A DNA stretch of 64,000 nucleotides, from positions 248,001 through 312,000 of the forward strand of contig NZ_JAALCJ010000004.1 in assembly GCF_011078175.1 (NCBI RefSeq), in the 5' to 3' direction. Each line of letters opens with the position of its first letter. Position 1 is the stretch's first letter. A program made the position numbers and the translations under genes. The DNA comes from Enterobacter cloacae (GTDB taxonomy: Bacteria > Pseudomonadota > Gammaproteobacteria > Enterobacterales > Enterobacteriaceae). The notes beneath the pieces are model-generated. The model was not told where the DNA came from and did no database searches. It saw only the letters and a list, made by a program, of their open reading frames with translations. Of this stretch, positions 18,260-31,800 are shown piece by piece.

Positions 18260-19378
18260 TTGAATACACAACCCCGTTCCCTTTCACCGCTGGTGCAACT
18301 GGAACGAATTCGTAAAAGTTTTGATGGCAAAGACGTCATTTCCGACCTGAATCTGACCATCAATGACGGTGAGTTTCTCACGCTGCTTGGCCCCTCCGGC
18401 TGCGGCAAAACCACCGTCCTGCGCCTTATCGCCGGGCTGGAAAGCGTCGATAACGGCCGCATCCATCTTGAGAACCAGGACATTACCCAGGTTCCTGCCG
18501 AAGATCGCCACGTCAATACCGTCTTTCAGAGCTATGCCCTGTTCCCGCACATGACCGTGTTTGAGAACGTGGCGTTTGGCCTGCGGATGCAAAAAACAGC
18601 GGCCAGCGAGATCCCGCCCCGCGTCACCGAAGCCCTGCGCATGGTGCAGCTGGAAGAGTTTGCCCAGCGAAAGCCGCATCAGCTATCCGGCGGACAGCAG
18701 CAGCGCGTGGCCATTGCCCGCGCCGTGGTCAACAAACCGCGCCTGCTCCTGCTTGATGAATCCCTTTCCGCGCTGGACTACAAGCTGCGCAAGCAGATGC
18801 AGAATGAGCTGAAAGCGCTTCAGCGTAAGCTCGGCATAACGTTCGTGTTTGTCACGCACGATCAGGAAGAAGCCCTGACCATGTCGGACCGTATCGTGGT
18901 GATGCGCGACGGCAAGATTGAGCAGGACGGCACGCCGCGTGAAATTTACGAAGAGCCGAAAAACCTGTTCGTCGCCAGCTTCATTGGTGAAATCAATATT
19001 TTCAACGCCACGGTGATTGAGCGTCTGGACGAGCAGCGCGTGCGCGCCAACGTGGAAGGTCGCGAATGCAACATCACGGTGAACTTTGCCGTGGAAAAGG
19101 GACAAAGACTCAACGTCCTGCTGCGTCCGGAAGATCTCCGCGTCGATGAGATCCACGACACGGCTGACGTCGAAGGTCTGATCGGTTACGTTCGCGAACG
19201 CAACTATAAAGGCATGACCCTCGAATCCGTGGTCGAACTGGAAAACGGCAAAATGGTGATGGTCAGCGAGTTCTTCAACGAGGACGATCCGGACTTCGAC
19301 CACTCGCTGGATCAGAAGATGGTCATCAACTGGGTAGAAAGCTGGGAGGTTGTACTGGCTGATGAAGAACACAAGTAA
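18260..19378 (+). CDS. potA: Spermidine/putrescine ABC transporter ATPase PotA (start disturbed)
   Basis: 372 residues from TTG 18260. The ATPase has Walker A (GPSGCGKTT), signature ([14 protein letters not shown]), Walker B ([12 protein letters not shown]) and a C-terminal regulatory TOBE region. The E. coli start aligns with ATG 18243 (ATGGGACAG, with GAGG before it), but there the frame runs only seven codons: one A seems missing in GAAAATTG, giving a TGA. As written, translation must begin at TTG 18260, which overlaps that TGA (TTGA) and has no good ribosome site. Either coupling from the seven-codon frame rescues it, or the base is a sequence error. All catalytic parts are intact. Confidence 0.93.
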   Translation: MNTQPRSLSPLVQLERIRKSFDGKDVISDLNLTINDGEFLTLLGPSGCGKTTVLRLIAGLESVDNGRIHLENQDITQVPAEDRHVNTVFQSYALFPHMTVFENVAFGLRMQKTAASEIPPRVTEALRMVQLEEFAQRKPHQLSGGQQQRVAIARAVVNKPRLLLLDESLSALDYKLRKQMQNELKALQRKLGITFVFVTHDQEEALTMSDRIVVMRDGKIEQDGTPREIYEEPKNLFVASFIGEINIFNATVIERLDEQRVRANVEGRECNITVNFAVEKGQRLNVLLRPEDLRVDEIHDTADVEGLIGYVRERNYKGMTLESVVELENGKMVMVSEFFNEDDPDFDHSLDQKMVINWVESWEVVLADEEHK

Positions 19379-20219
19379 GTTCCAGAATGTGGTGATTGCC
19401 ACGATCGTCGGTTGGCTTGTGTTATTTGTCTTTCTACCCAACCTGATGATCATCGTAACCAGTTTCCTGACCCGCGACGATGCGAATTTCGTCGCGATGG
19501 TCTTTACGCTGGACAACTACGCGCGCCTGCTCGATCCGCTCTACTTTGACGTACTGCTGCACTCGCTCAATATGGCGCTGATTGCCACCGTGGCCTGTCT
19601 GGTGTTGGGGTATCCGTTCGCGTGGTTCCTGGCTCGCCTGCCGCAAAAAGTGCGTCCGCTGCTGCTGTTTTTACTGATTGTGCCATTCTGGACCAACTCG
19701 TTAATCCGCATCTACGGGCTGAAAATCTTCCTCAGCACCAAAGGTTATCTGAACGAGTTCCTGCTGTGGCTGGGGATTATCGATACGCCGATCCGCATTA
19801 TGTTCACCCCGAGCGCGGTGATCGTCGGCCTGGTCTATATCCTGCTGCCGTTTATGGTGATGCCGCTCTACTCCAGCATTGAAAAGCTTGATAAACCACT
19901 GCTTGAAGCCGCGAGAGACCTGGGGGCCAGCAGGCTGCAAACCTTTATCCGCATCATTATTCCACTGACCATGCCGGGCATTATCGCCGGCTGTCTGCTG
20001 GTCATGCTGCCTGCGATGGGGCTGTTCTACGTATCGGACCTGATGGGCGGGGCGAAAAACCTGCTGATCGGTAACGTGATTAAGAGCCAGTTCCTGAACA
20101 TTCGCGACTGGCCGTTCGGCTCGGCCACCAGCATAACGCTGACGGTGGTGATGGGACTGATGCTGCTGGTTTACTGGCGTGCCTCACGCCTGCTGAATAA
20201 GAAGGTGGAGCTGGAATGA
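19362..20219 (+). CDS. potB: Spermidine/putrescine permease PotB
   Basis: 285 residues, six predicted membrane helices, inner-membrane half of the transporter. It has the ABC permease EAA loop ([20 protein letters not shown]). The start ATG 19362 lies inside the end of potA (17-bp overlap) and matches the E. coli N-terminus [18 protein letters not shown] sits 12 bases upstream. Confidence 0.96.
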   Translation: MKNTSKFQNVVIATIVGWLVLFVFLPNLMIIVTSFLTRDDANFVAMVFTLDNYARLLDPLYFDVLLHSLNMALIATVACLVLGYPFAWFLARLPQKVRPLLLFLLIVPFWTNSLIRIYGLKIFLSTKGYLNEFLLWLGIIDTPIRIMFTPSAVIVGLVYILLPFMVMPLYSSIEKLDKPLLEAARDLGASRLQTFIRIIIPLTMPGIIAGCLLVMLPAMGLFYVSDLMGGAKNLLIGNVIKSQFLNIRDWPFGSATSITLTVVMGLMLLVYWRASRLLNKKVELE

Positions 20220-21007
20220 TCGGTCGACTGCTTCGCGGCGGTTTTATGACCGCCATTTATGCGTATCTTTATATTCCGATAATCATTTTGATCGTGAACT
20301 CATTTAACAGCTCACGCTTCGGGATCAACTGGCAAGGGTTTACCACCAAATGGTATGGCCTGCTGATGAACAATGACAGCCTGCTACAGGCCGCTCAGCA
20401 CTCGTTGACGATGGCAGTGTTCTCTGCAACCTTCGCGACGCTGATTGGCTCGCTGACCGCCGTGGCGCTGTACCGCTACCGTTTCCGCGGTAAACCGTTC
20501 GTCAGCGGCATGCTGTTTGTGGTGATGATGTCCCCGGATATCGTCATGGCCATTTCACTGCTGGTGCTGTTTATGCTGTTGGGCGTCCAGCTCGGTTTCT
20601 GGTCGCTGCTGTTTTCGCATATCACCTTCTGCCTGCCGTTTGTGGTGGTGACCGTTTACGCACGTCTAAAAGGGTTCGACGTGCGCATGCTGGAAGCGGC
20701 GAAAGATCTGGGTGCCAGCGAGATGACTATTCTGCGCAAAATCATTCTGCCGCTGGCGATGCCCGCCGTGGCAGCCGGATGGCTACTCAGTTTTACCCTG
20801 TCGATGGACGACGTGGTCGTCTCCTCCTTCGTCACCGGGCCGAGCTATGAAATTCTGCCGTTGAAGATCTACTCAATGGTTAAAGTCGGTGTTTCACCCG
20901 AAGTGAACGCGCTGGCGACTATTCTGTTGGTGTTGTCGTTGGTTCTGGTGATTGCCAGCCAGGTTATTGCTCGTGATAAAACAAAATCTCAGGGGACACA
21001 GAAATGA
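20216..21007 (+). CDS. potC: Spermidine/putrescine permease PotC
   Basis: 263 residues, six membrane helices, partner of PotB. The EAA loop is MLEAAKDLGASEMTILRKII. The start overlaps the potB stop by four bases (ATGA), and its own stop overlaps potD the same way, so the operon is translationally coupled. Confidence 0.96.
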   Translation: MIGRLLRGGFMTAIYAYLYIPIIILIVNSFNSSRFGINWQGFTTKWYGLLMNNDSLLQAAQHSLTMAVFSATFATLIGSLTAVALYRYRFRGKPFVSGMLFVVMMSPDIVMAISLLVLFMLLGVQLGFWSLLFSHITFCLPFVVVTVYARLKGFDVRMLEAAKDLGASEMTILRKIILPLAMPAVAAGWLLSFTLSMDDVVVSSFVTGPSYEILPLKIYSMVKVGVSPEVNALATILLVLSLVLVIASQVIARDKTKSQGTQK

Positions 21008-22038
21008 AAAAAATGCTTGCCGCTGCGGCACTGGTACTCGGAATGGGTACCGCGCATGCTGATGACAGCAAAACGCTCTATTTCTACAACTGGACCGAGT
21101 ATGTGCCGCCGGGCCTGCTTGAGCAGTTCACCAAAGAGACGGGCATCAAGGTTATCTATTCCACCTACGAGTCGAATGAAACCATGTACGCCAAGCTTAA
21201 AACCTACAAAGATGGCGCGTATGACCTGGTCGTGCCGTCGACCTATTTCGTCGACAAAATGCGTAAAGAGGGCATGATCCAGAAGATCGATAAAACGAAG
21301 CTAACCAATTTCAGTAACCTCGATCCTGAAATGCTCAACAAGCCGTTCGACCCGAACAACGACTATTCTATTCCATACATCTGGGGCGCGACGGCAATTG
21401 GCGTCAACAGCGACGCCATCGATCCAAAAACGGTTTCATCCTGGGCGGACCTGTGGAAGCCGGAATACAAAAGCAGCCTGCTGTTAACCGACGATGCGCG
21501 CGAAGTATTCCAGATTGCGCTGCGTAAACTTGGGCTTTCCGGCAACACCACCGATCCGAAAGAGATCGAAGCGGCGTATAACGAACTGAAAAAGCTGATG
21601 CCAAACGTGGCAGCGTTCAACTCGGATAATCCGGCTAACCCGTATATGGAAGGTGAAGTGAATCTGGGGATGGTCTGGAACGGCTCTGCGTTTGTGGCGC
21701 GTCAGGCCGGGACGCCGCTGGAGGTGGTCTGGCCGAAAGAAGGCGGCATCTTCTGGATGGACAGCCTCGCGATCCCGGCTAATGCGAAAAACGTCGATGG
21801 TGCCCTGAAGCTGATCAATTTCCTGCTGCGCCCGGATGTGGCAAAAGAGGTGGCGGAAACTATCGGCTATCCGACGCCGAATCTGGCCGCACGGAAGCTG
21901 TTAAGCCCTGAAGTGGCGAATGATAAATCGCTCTATCCGGACGCTGACACCGTCAGCAAAGGGGAATGGCAGAACGACGTTGGTGACGCGAGCCGCCTGT
22001 ATGAAGAGTATTACCAGAAGCTAAAAGCAGGCCGTTAA
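21004..22038 (+). CDS. potD: Periplasmic spermidine/putrescine-binding protein PotD
   Basis: 344 residues with a short Sec signal (MKKMLAAAALVLGMGTAHAD). Mature PotD captures polyamines in the periplasm and delivers them to PotBC. It keeps YNWTEYVPPGLL near the start and the WNGSAFVARQ ligand-loop region. Last gene of potABCD, followed by a strong hairpin shared with the convergent cobB. Confidence 0.96.
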   Translation: MKKMLAAAALVLGMGTAHADDSKTLYFYNWTEYVPPGLLEQFTKETGIKVIYSTYESNETMYAKLKTYKDGAYDLVVPSTYFVDKMRKEGMIQKIDKTKLTNFSNLDPEMLNKPFDPNNDYSIPYIWGATAIGVNSDAIDPKTVSSWADLWKPEYKSSLLLTDDAREVFQIALRKLGLSGNTTDPKEIEAAYNELKKLMPNVAAFNSDNPANPYMEGEVNLGMVWNGSAFVARQAGTPLEVVWPKEGGIFWMDSLAIPANAKNVDGALKLINFLLRPDVAKEVAETIGYPTPNLAARKLLSPEVANDKSLYPDADTVSKGEWQNDVGDASRLYEEYYQKLKAGR

Positions 22039-22043
22039 TGCAT

Positions 22044-22068
22044 AACGGGCGACGCAGCGTCGCCCGTT
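22044..22068. terminator. Hairpin between potD and cobB
   Basis: AACGGGCGACG-CAG-CGTCGCCCGTT, a perfect 11-bp stem lying between the convergent stop codons. T tracts on both sides are weak. Confidence 0.65.
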
Positions 22069-22072
22069 AGTC

Positions 22073-22894
22073 TTACAGCCCCTTCAGGAGTTTATCCACA
22101 AAAGCTGGCACCACCTCGCTCGCCAGACCGTAATGCTTCTCTTCAAACTCACTGCCGACCTGGCTAGGCTCCAGATTGAGTTCCACCGTATGGGCACCTT
22201 GCAGTCTCGCTTCGTGAACAAATCCCGCCGCCGGATAGACATGTCCTGAGGTGCCGATGGCGATAAAGATGTCCGCCATGGCCAGGGCACTGTAGATCTC
22301 ATCCATTCCCAGCGGCATTTCCCCGAACCAGACCACATGCGGACGCAGACGTGAAGGAAACTGGCAGCAATGGCAGCGGTCTTCGTCCAGCACGTCCTCT
22401 TTCCAGTCCAGCACCTGACCACTCCATGCGCACCGCACCTTGAGCAGTTCGCCGTGCATGTGAATGATGTTGTGATTACCGGCCCTTTCGTGAAGATTGT
22501 CGATGTTCTGCGTGACCAGCAGAAAACGATCTCCCAGCGCTTCCTCCAGCTTTGCCAGCGCCAGGTGCGCCGCATTCGGCGCGATCGCCGGCTGCTGAAG
22601 CTGGCGACGGCGGGCGTTGTAGAACGCCTGCACCAGCGCCGGGTCGCGGGCGAAACCTTCCGGCGTCGCCACATCTTCAACCCGGTGTTCTTCCCACAGT
22701 CCGTCCGCTGCGCGGAAGGTCTGAATACCGGATTCGGCGGAGATCCCCGCCCCGGTCAACACCACCACTCTGGGTTTATCCATCGCTTCTGGCATCATCC
22801 TGTCTCTGAAAAAGATCCGCTGACGCAGACGTTCACGTAAGCGGCGTTTATTTTTGCGAAAACGGCTGAGTCGACCCTGGCGACGCGACAGCAT
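22073..22894 (-). CDS. cobB: NAD-dependent protein deacylase CobB (sirtuin)
   Basis: 273 residues. CobB removes acetyl and succinyl groups from lysines using NAD and controls acetyl-CoA synthetase. Motifs: [26 protein letters not shown], the catalytic His in HMHGEL and the four-Cys Zn site reduced to CAWSG..CHCCQF. It has the basic N-terminal extension (about 38 residues, [14 protein letters not shown]) typical of the long form; the internal Met at residue 33-38 would give the short form. Confidence 0.95.
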   Translation of the reverse strand: MLSRRQGRLSRFRKNKRRLRERLRQRIFFRDRMMPEAMDKPRVVVLTGAGISAESGIQTFRAADGLWEEHRVEDVATPEGFARDPALVQAFYNARRRQLQQPAIAPNAAHLALAKLEEALGDRFLLVTQNIDNLHERAGNHNIIHMHGELLKVRCAWSGQVLDWKEDVLDEDRCHCCQFPSRLRPHVVWFGEMPLGMDEIYSALAMADIFIAIGTSGHVYPAAGFVHEARLQGAHTVELNLEPSQVGSEFEEKHYGLASEVVPAFVDKLLKGL

Positions 22895-22908
22895 AGTAAC
22901 CTCGTAAA

Positions 22909-23820
22909 CTAATCCGTGAGATGAAGGAATGCGGCTCCACGCATGCCTCCAGCGTCCCCGTGCCGCGCACGCTCAATGCGCGGCACGCGGGCGACCGGCA
23001 ATAAATGTCGGGGCAGACGCCCGGACAGCTGTTCCGTAATCGCGGTGAAGTTTGACAGCCCTCCCCCAATCACCAGAAGATCAGGGTCGACGATGGTCAG
23101 GATATTCCCCAGACACACCGCCAGCAAATCAAGATAGCGCTCGACGTGCTCACGCGCCTGCGCGTCTCCCTGCTCCCACAGCGTAATGATTTGAGGGGCC
23201 TCAAGTTTCTGATGATAGAAGTGTTCATAAAGCCATGCAAACCCGCGGCCTGAAAGGTAACTCTCAATACAGCCGTGCTGACCACACCCGCAGCGGATCA
23301 ACGGGAAATCACGTCCGACGACATCCAGCGCATCCACCGGCAGACGGATATGACCAAATTCGCCGGTAATGTAGCTGCGCCCGGTAATGGGCTTACCGTT
23401 ATTGACTATCCCGCCCCCCACACCGGTTCCGAGGATCAGCCCCATCACCAGCGGATAGCGACGAAACTCGTCGTCCCAGGCTTCTGAAAGAGCAAAACAG
23501 TTGGCATCGTTGTCTAAGCGTACGTCGCGCTCAAGGAGAGCAGAGAGATCGGTACGGAGCGGTTTGCCGCTGGCGGCAGGTACGTTGGCGGCATACAGCG
23601 TACCGTCGTCGGTTTCGGGCATACCTGGAATACCGATGCCAACGCTGCCTTTGACGCCAAACCGTTCATCCGCTTGCGCCACCAGCGCGGCGATGGCGGT
23701 TAAAAAATCATCGTAGCTTTCGCGCGGCGTGGGTACGCGGGTTTCCCATTGTAGCTTAAGGTCTTTATCGAACACGCCGAGCGCAATCTTGGTGCCGCCA
23801 ATATCAAATCCGTAATACAT
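22909..23820 (-). CDS. nagK: N-acetyl-D-glucosamine kinase NagK
   Basis: 303 residues, the E. coli length. A ROK-family sugar kinase that phosphorylates GlcNAc released during murein recycling. N-terminal phosphate loop [17 protein letters not shown] Zn-binding cysteines in [18 protein letters not shown]; catalytic Asp in [10 protein letters not shown]. It lies 54 bp after lolE and 14 bp before cobB in the same direction, as in E. coli. Confidence 0.96.
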   Translation of the reverse strand: MYYGFDIGGTKIALGVFDKDLKLQWETRVPTPRESYDDFLTAIAALVAQADERFGVKGSVGIGIPGMPETDDGTLYAANVPAASGKPLRTDLSALLERDVRLDNDANCFALSEAWDDEFRRYPLVMGLILGTGVGGGIVNNGKPITGRSYITGEFGHIRLPVDALDVVGRDFPLIRCGCGQHGCIESYLSGRGFAWLYEHFYHQKLEAPQIITLWEQGDAQAREHVERYLDLLAVCLGNILTIVDPDLLVIGGGLSNFTAITEQLSGRLPRHLLPVARVPRIERARHGDAGGMRGAAFLHLTD

Positions 23821-23874
23821 GATGCATTCCTCTGTTTGATCTAGCGGCCAGGAGACCGCTAAACCATGACGAAA

Positions 23875-25118
23875 TTACTGGCCACTTAATACCCTCGCCG
23901 GATCAATTCGGCTCGCGCGACGCGCCGGATACCAGCTTGCCAGCAGACTCAGTAAAAGTGCTGTAACCAGCACATAAATAACGTCCAGCCAGTGCAGTTC
24001 AGACGGCAGGAAGTCAATAAAATAGATATCGCCAGACAGGAACTGATGGCCGATAAGCGCTTCAATCCCGTTGATAATCGGCGTCAGCTGAAGGGAAACC
24101 ACCACGCCGATTGCCACGCCGCAAAGGCTACCAAACAGCCCTGCCAGCAAACCGTACCAGACGAAGATAGCGCGAATAAGCCCGTCTTTCGCTCCTAAGG
24201 TACGCAACACGGCAATGTCGCCGCTCTTATCCTTAACGGCCATCACCAGCGTCGAGACAATATTAAAGCACGCCACCCCAATCACCAGCACCATCGCGAG
24301 ATACATAATCGCGCGGATCATCTGGATATCACGGTACATATAACCATAAGTGCCGATCCAGCTTTTGATGTAGACATAATTATTGGTCACGCTGCCGGCG
24401 TCACGCACCAGTTTATTGGCGTTGAAGACGTCGTTAACCTTGATGGCAATGCCCGTCACGCTGTCGCTCATATCCAGATACTGACGCGCATCTTCCAGCG
24501 GCACCATCGCGAAGCTGTGATCAAGCTGGCCGCTTAGCTGCAAAATACCGGTGACGTGCAGACGTACGCGCTTAGGCTGCTGCAATTTGTGATCGGCGCT
24601 GGCGTTCGGGATCATGATCGATACCCAGTCGCCCTGCTTCACCTTCAGCGCATCGGCAACGCCTTTGCCCATAATGATCTGCTGCTCGCCGGCCTTAAAG
24701 TTTGTCCATGCGCCATTCTGCACATAGCGCGGTAGCGCGCTAAGACGCTCCTCCTGGCGAGGATTTACCCCTTTCACCTGTATGGCGCGCAGGTTTACCC
24801 CACTCTCCACCAGCCCGGTAAAATTGATGTACGGTGCAGCCGCCGCAATGCCGGGCACGTTTTCCACTTTGTTAAGGGCATCACGCCAGTTGGACCACGG
24901 CTGATTAACTGGCTCGATTTCACCGTGGGGTACAACGGCCAGAATGCGGTTATTCAGTTCACGCTCAAAGCCGTTCATGGCGCTCAGGCCAACGATCAAC
25001 ACCGCCACGCCCAGGGCGATACCGACGGTGGAGATCACTGAGATAAGCGATACCATCCCGCTCCGGCGACGACCGCGACTAAAGCGTAACCCGATGAGTA
25101 ACGATAACGGTGAAGCCA

Positions 25119-25119
<1 letters not shown>
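23875..25119 (-). CDS. lolE: Lipoprotein-releasing permease LolE
   Basis: 414 residues, four membrane helices with a large periplasmic domain between the first two. LolE recognises outer-membrane lipoproteins and, with LolC and LolD, passes them to LolA. The N-terminus ([20 protein letters not shown]) and the C-terminal MacB/FtsX-like block ([17 protein letters not shown]) are typical. Its start overlaps the lolD stop by one base. Confidence 0.96.
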
Positions 25120-27063
<1,944 letters not shown>

Positions 27064-27268
27064 TTAAGCGTAAATGACTGAAACCGTAAGATTCGGTAAT
27101 CATTTTTCCGAAAAATTCAGATAAATCATCATGCTACTGACTTAACTTCCACCAGACAGCCTCCACCTTTTCCGAAAATCGTCCTGATACAGACTGTTAC
27201 CCGTTACATCAGGGTTTCATTTTACAACAATCGACCTTTCGTTTATGGCAACAAGGTCGTCACGCACA

Positions 27269-28342
27269 ATGAAACAAAAAGCATTATGGATTAACCAGAT
27301 AAAAGGTCTTTGCATCTGCCTGGTGGTGATTTACCACTCGGTGATCACCTTTTATCCTCACCTGGACGGGCTACAGCATCCGTTATCGGGCCTTCTCGCC
27401 AAATGCTGGGTCTACTTTAACCTTTACCTCGCCCCGTTTCGTATGCCGGTGTTTTTCTTTATTTCTGGCTATTTGATCCGTCGATATATTGACGAGGTAA
27501 ACTGGCGCACCTGCCTCGACAAGCGGATCTGGAGCATTGTCTGGGTGCTGGCCCTGTGGGGCGTGCTGCAATGGCAGGCGCTGACCCATCTGAATGTCTG
27601 GCTAGCCCCCGAGCGAGAGCTGGCGACATCATCCAACGCGGCTTACGCCGATTCTGTTTCAGGATTTGTACTGGGGATGGTCACGGCAAGCACCAGCCTG
27701 TGGTATTTGTACGCATTGGTGGTCTACTTTACGCTCTGTAAACTGCTGAGCCGCTGGAAACTACCGATGCTGGGACTTCTGGCGCTGGCAAGCATCGCCA
27801 TTAACTTCCTGCCGTTACCGTGGTGGGGAATGAACAGCGTGGTGCGCAACATGATCTACTACAGCCTCGGCGCGTGGTACGGTGCGCAGTTGATGACGTG
27901 GATGAAAGGGATGAATCTGCGCCGTAGCTGGATGGTACTTATTGCCTCTGGTGCGGTGTCGGTGGTGCTGTGGTTCGCTAACGTCCCTCTGCCGCTCTCT
28001 CTACTGTCAATCGTGATCATCATGAAACTTTTTTACAGCGTCGAGCAGCGTTATGCCGTTCATCCCAATAACCTGCTGAACGTCATCGGTTCAAACACCA
28101 TCGCGATTTATACCACCCACCGCATTTTAATCGAGGCGTTTAGCCTGATCCTGATCCGCGAAATGAATGCGGCGTACTGGCCGATCTGGGCGGAGTTAAC
28201 GCTGATTCTGGTCTATCCGTTTATCAGTCTGTTCGTCTGTACGCTGGTTGGGCTGGGGGCTCGTAAGCTCTCGACCGCCCTCTTTGGCGATCTTTTCTTC
28301 TCCCCTCCCGCTCGGCTTTCGCCCGTGCCCGTGCCCCGCTAA
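27269..28342 (+). CDS. ycfT: Inner-membrane acyltransferase-3 family protein YcfT
   Basis: 357 residues from ATG 27269, which matches the E. coli N-terminus (MKQKALWINQIKGLCICLVV). An in-frame ATG at 27245 would add eight residues and cannot be excluded. About ten membrane helices of the acyltransferase-3 fold; motif IYHSVITFYPHL carries the conserved His and FRMPVFFFISGYLIRR follows. Its acceptor is unknown. The C-terminal tail is proline-rich and differs from E. coli. Confidence 0.9.
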   Translation: MKQKALWINQIKGLCICLVVIYHSVITFYPHLDGLQHPLSGLLAKCWVYFNLYLAPFRMPVFFFISGYLIRRYIDEVNWRTCLDKRIWSIVWVLALWGVLQWQALTHLNVWLAPERELATSSNAAYADSVSGFVLGMVTASTSLWYLYALVVYFTLCKLLSRWKLPMLGLLALASIAINFLPLPWWGMNSVVRNMIYYSLGAWYGAQLMTWMKGMNLRRSWMVLIASGAVSVVLWFANVPLPLSLLSIVIIMKLFYSVEQRYAVHPNNLLNVIGSNTIAIYTTHRILIEAFSLILIREMNAAYWPIWAELTLILVYPFISLFVCTLVGLGARKLSTALFGDLFFSPPARLSPVPVPR

Positions 28343-28391
28343 CTAACCCCTGTCCCATACGGACTACAAAATAAGGCCTGCACAGACGGCT

Positions 28392-28434
28392 CCCTCTCCC
28401 TGTGGGAGAGGGCTGGAGTGAGGGGAACATACAG
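28392..28434. repeat. CCCTCTCCC-type dispersed palindrome
   Basis: CCCTCTCCC-TGT-GGGAGAGGG followed by CTGGAGTGAGGGG. A partial inverted copy lies at 56530-56552 next to a REP element, so this is a dispersed family within the window. Confidence 0.7.
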
Positions 28435-28499
28435 CCGTGGAGCTCGTTCCGTTCACCTTATGTTCCTTGCTATTCTGTAACGGCACGAGCGGTGAACGT

Positions 28500-28648
28500 G
28501 CCAGGGTGGCTTAGTCGCCACCACCCTGGCAACCCGGGCTCCCGGCGGTAAATCGTCGCTTCGCGATACCCTCGGCTAATTCCTTCCGGCTATCGGGTCG
28601 GGCATAAGCCTGCATTCATGCAGGCTACGCCTCAGCGATTTACAGCCG
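28500..28648. repeat. Multi-stem structured element upstream of mfd
   Basis: CCGGCGGTAAATCG (28542-28555) pairs with CGATTTACAGCCGG (28635-28648) with one mismatch, enclosing GCCTGCAT-TC-ATGCAGGC (28608-28625). Just before is GCCAGGGTGG-N11-CCACCCTGGC (28500-28530). The nested stems could be a MITE-like repeat or a structured RNA. No family recognised. Confidence 0.55.
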
Positions 28649-28864
28649 GACCAGGGCATCGCTGAAAGCCCTCAGTTAGTCTGAAGACAACTTTATTGCT
28701 TATGCTTCCAAATTACTGAGGAACCCTTTCCCCATCCGGGGGCACTTTCCCTCTTGTGCGGTTACGATTTGCTTATGCATAACGATCGAGGATAATAAAG
28801 ACATTGCGTATCAGTGATATGCCCCAATACTGTTGGTATATCCCCAAGAGACTCTGACATAGCC

Positions 28865-31800
28865 ATGCCTGAACACTATCGTTACTCCTTGCCTGTCAAA
28901 GCGGGCGACCAGCGCCAGCTCGGCGAACTCACGGGCGCGGCCTGCGCCACGCTGGTAGCGGAAATTGCTGAACGGCATCCCGGGCCGGTGGTGCTGGTTG
29001 CCCCGGACATGCAAAACGCCCTGCGCCTGCACGACGAGATTCGTCAGTTCACCGACAGTCTTGTATTCAGCCTGGCCGACTGGGAAACGCTTCCCTACGA
29101 CAGTTTCTCTCCGCACCAGGAGATTATCTCCTCGCGCCTGTCGACACTGTATCAGCTCCCCACCATGCAGCGCGGCGTACTGATTGTGCCGGTGAATACC
29201 CTGATGCAGCGCGTCTGCCCCCACAGCTATCTGCACGGCCATGCGCTGGTGATGAAAAAAGGCCAGCGCCTGTCGCGCGATGCCCTGCGCGTACAGCTGG
29301 ACGGAGCCGGGTATCGGCATGTCGACCAGGTGATGGAGCACGGCGAATACGCGACGCGCGGTGCGCTGCTTGATCTTTATCCGATGGGCAGCGACCAGCC
29401 GTACCGTCTGGATTTCTTCGATGATGAGATCGACAGCCTGCGCGTGTTCGACGCCGACACCCAGCGCACGCTGGAGGAAGTAGACTCCATTAACCTGCTG
29501 CCCGCCCATGAATTCCCGACGGATAAAACCGCCATCGAACTGTTCCGTAGCCAGTGGCGCGACCGGTTCGACGTGAAGCGCGATGCTGAACATATTTACC
29601 AGCAGGTCAGCAAAGGCACCCTCCCCGCCGGGATCGAATACTGGCAACCCCTGTTCTTTAACGAACCGCTGCCAGCACTGTTCAGCTACTTCCCGGCGAA
29701 TACGCTGATTGTGAATACGGGGGATATCGACGCCAGCGCCAGCCGCTTTGAAAGCGAAACGCGTGCCCGCTTTGAAAACCGGGGCGTTGACCCGATGCGC
29801 CCGCTGCTCCCACCGGAAATGCTGTGGCTGCGTACCGACGAACTCAATGCCGAGCTGAAACGCTGGCCGCGCATGCAGCTCAAAACCGACTCGCTTGCCG
29901 CTAAGGCGGCGAACACCAATCTCGCGTTCCGGACGCTGCCAGACCTGGCCGTCCAGGCGCAGCAGAAATCCCCACTGGATAATCTGCGCAAATTCCTTGA
30001 GGCCTTTACCGGGCCGGTGGTGTTCTCCGTTGAGAGTGAAGGCCGCCGTGAAGCGCTGGGCGAACTGCTGGGGCGGATCAAAGTCGCGCCGAAGCGCATT
30101 CTTCGTCTGAGCGAAGCGACCGGAAATGGCCGTTACCTGATGATCGGCGCCGCCGAGCATGGATTCATTGATACGCTCAATAACCTGGCGTTAATTTGTG
30201 AAAGCGACCTGCTGGGCGAGCGCGTCGCGCGTCGTCGTCAGGACAGCCGTCGCACCATCAACCCGGACACCCTGATCCGCAACCTGGCCGAACTGCACCC
30301 CGGTCAGCCGATCGTTCACCTGGAACACGGCGTGGGTCGCTATCAGGGGATGACCACCCTCGAAGCAGGCGGCATCAAAGGTGAATATCTGATGCTGACC
30401 TACGCCAACGACGCCAAACTGTACGTGCCGGTGTCGTCCCTGCACCTGATCAGCCGCTACGCCGGAGGCGCGGAAGACAACGCGCCGCTGCATAAGCTGG
30501 GCGGCGATGCCTGGGCGCGCGCGCGTCAGAAGGCGGCGGAGAAAGTGCGCGACGTGGCGGCCGAGCTGCTGGACATTTACGCCCAGCGTGCGGCCAAAGA
30601 GGGCTATGCGTTTAAGCATGATAAAGAGCAGTACCAGCTGTTCTGCGACAGCTTCCCGTTTGAAACCACGCCGGATCAGGCCCAGGCCATCAACGCCGTG
30701 CTGAGCGATATGTGTCAGCCGCTGGCCATGGACCGCTTAGTCTGCGGCGACGTTGGCTTCGGCAAAACCGAAGTGGCGATGCGCGCCGCCTTCCTTGCGG
30801 TCGAAAACAACAAGCAGGTGGCGGTGCTGGTGCCGACCACCCTGCTCGCCCAGCAGCACTTCGACAACTTCCGCGACCGTTTCGCCAACTGGCCGGTGCG
30901 CATTGAGATGCTGTCACGTTTTCGCAGCGCCAAAGAGCAGACGCAGATCCTCGAACAGGCAAGCGAAGGCAAAATTGACATTCTGATCGGCACTCACAAG
31001 CTGCTGCAAAGCGACGTGAAGTGGAAAGATCTGGGATTGTTGATTGTCGACGAGGAGCACCGCTTCGGGGTGCGCCACAAAGAACGCATTAAAGCGATGC
31101 GCGCCGATGTGGACATTCTGACCCTGACCGCCACGCCGATCCCGCGCACCCTGAACATGGCGATGAGCGGCATGCGCGATCTGTCGATTATTGCCACTCC
31201 TCCGGCGCGCCGTCTGGCGGTGAAAACCTTTGTTCGCGAGTACGATAATCTGGTGGTGCGCGAGGCGATCCTGCGCGAAGTGCTGCGCGGCGGCCAGGTG
31301 TATTACCTGTATAACGACGTTGAAAACATTCAAAAAGCCGCCGACAGGCTGGCAGAGCTGGTACCGGAAGCGCGTATCGCCATTGGTCACGGACAGATGC
31401 GCGAGCGCGAGCTGGAGCGGGTGATGAACGATTTCCACCACCAGCGTTTCAACGTGCTGGTATGTACCACCATCATTGAAACCGGGATCGACATTCCGAC
31501 GGCGAACACCATCATCATCGAACGCGCGGATCACTTCGGCCTGGCCCAGCTGCACCAGCTGCGCGGGCGCGTCGGGCGTTCACACCATCAGGCCTACGCC
31601 TGGCTGCTGACGCCGCATCCGAAGGCGATGACCACCGACGCGCAAAAGCGTCTGGAAGCGATCGCCTCGCTGGAAGATCTGGGCGCTGGCTTTGCGCTGG
31701 CGACCCACGATCTGGAGATCCGCGGCGCCGGTGAGCTGCTCGGTGAAGACCAGAGCGGCTCCATGGAAACCATCGGTTTCTCGCTGTATATGGAGCTGCT

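Larger units (their letters stand above)
28343..28864. other. Repeat-rich intergenic region between ycfT and mfd
   Basis: No gene in 522 bp. It holds a CCCTCTCCC-TGT-GGGAGAGGG palindrome (28392-28412) of a family common in enterobacteria, and a complex structured element (28441-28665). The mfd promoter probably lies in the last 100 bp. Confidence 0.6.

Noticed and set aside
28811..30160. 449-codon minus-strand frame
   Set aside because: Shadow of the 5' part of mfd.
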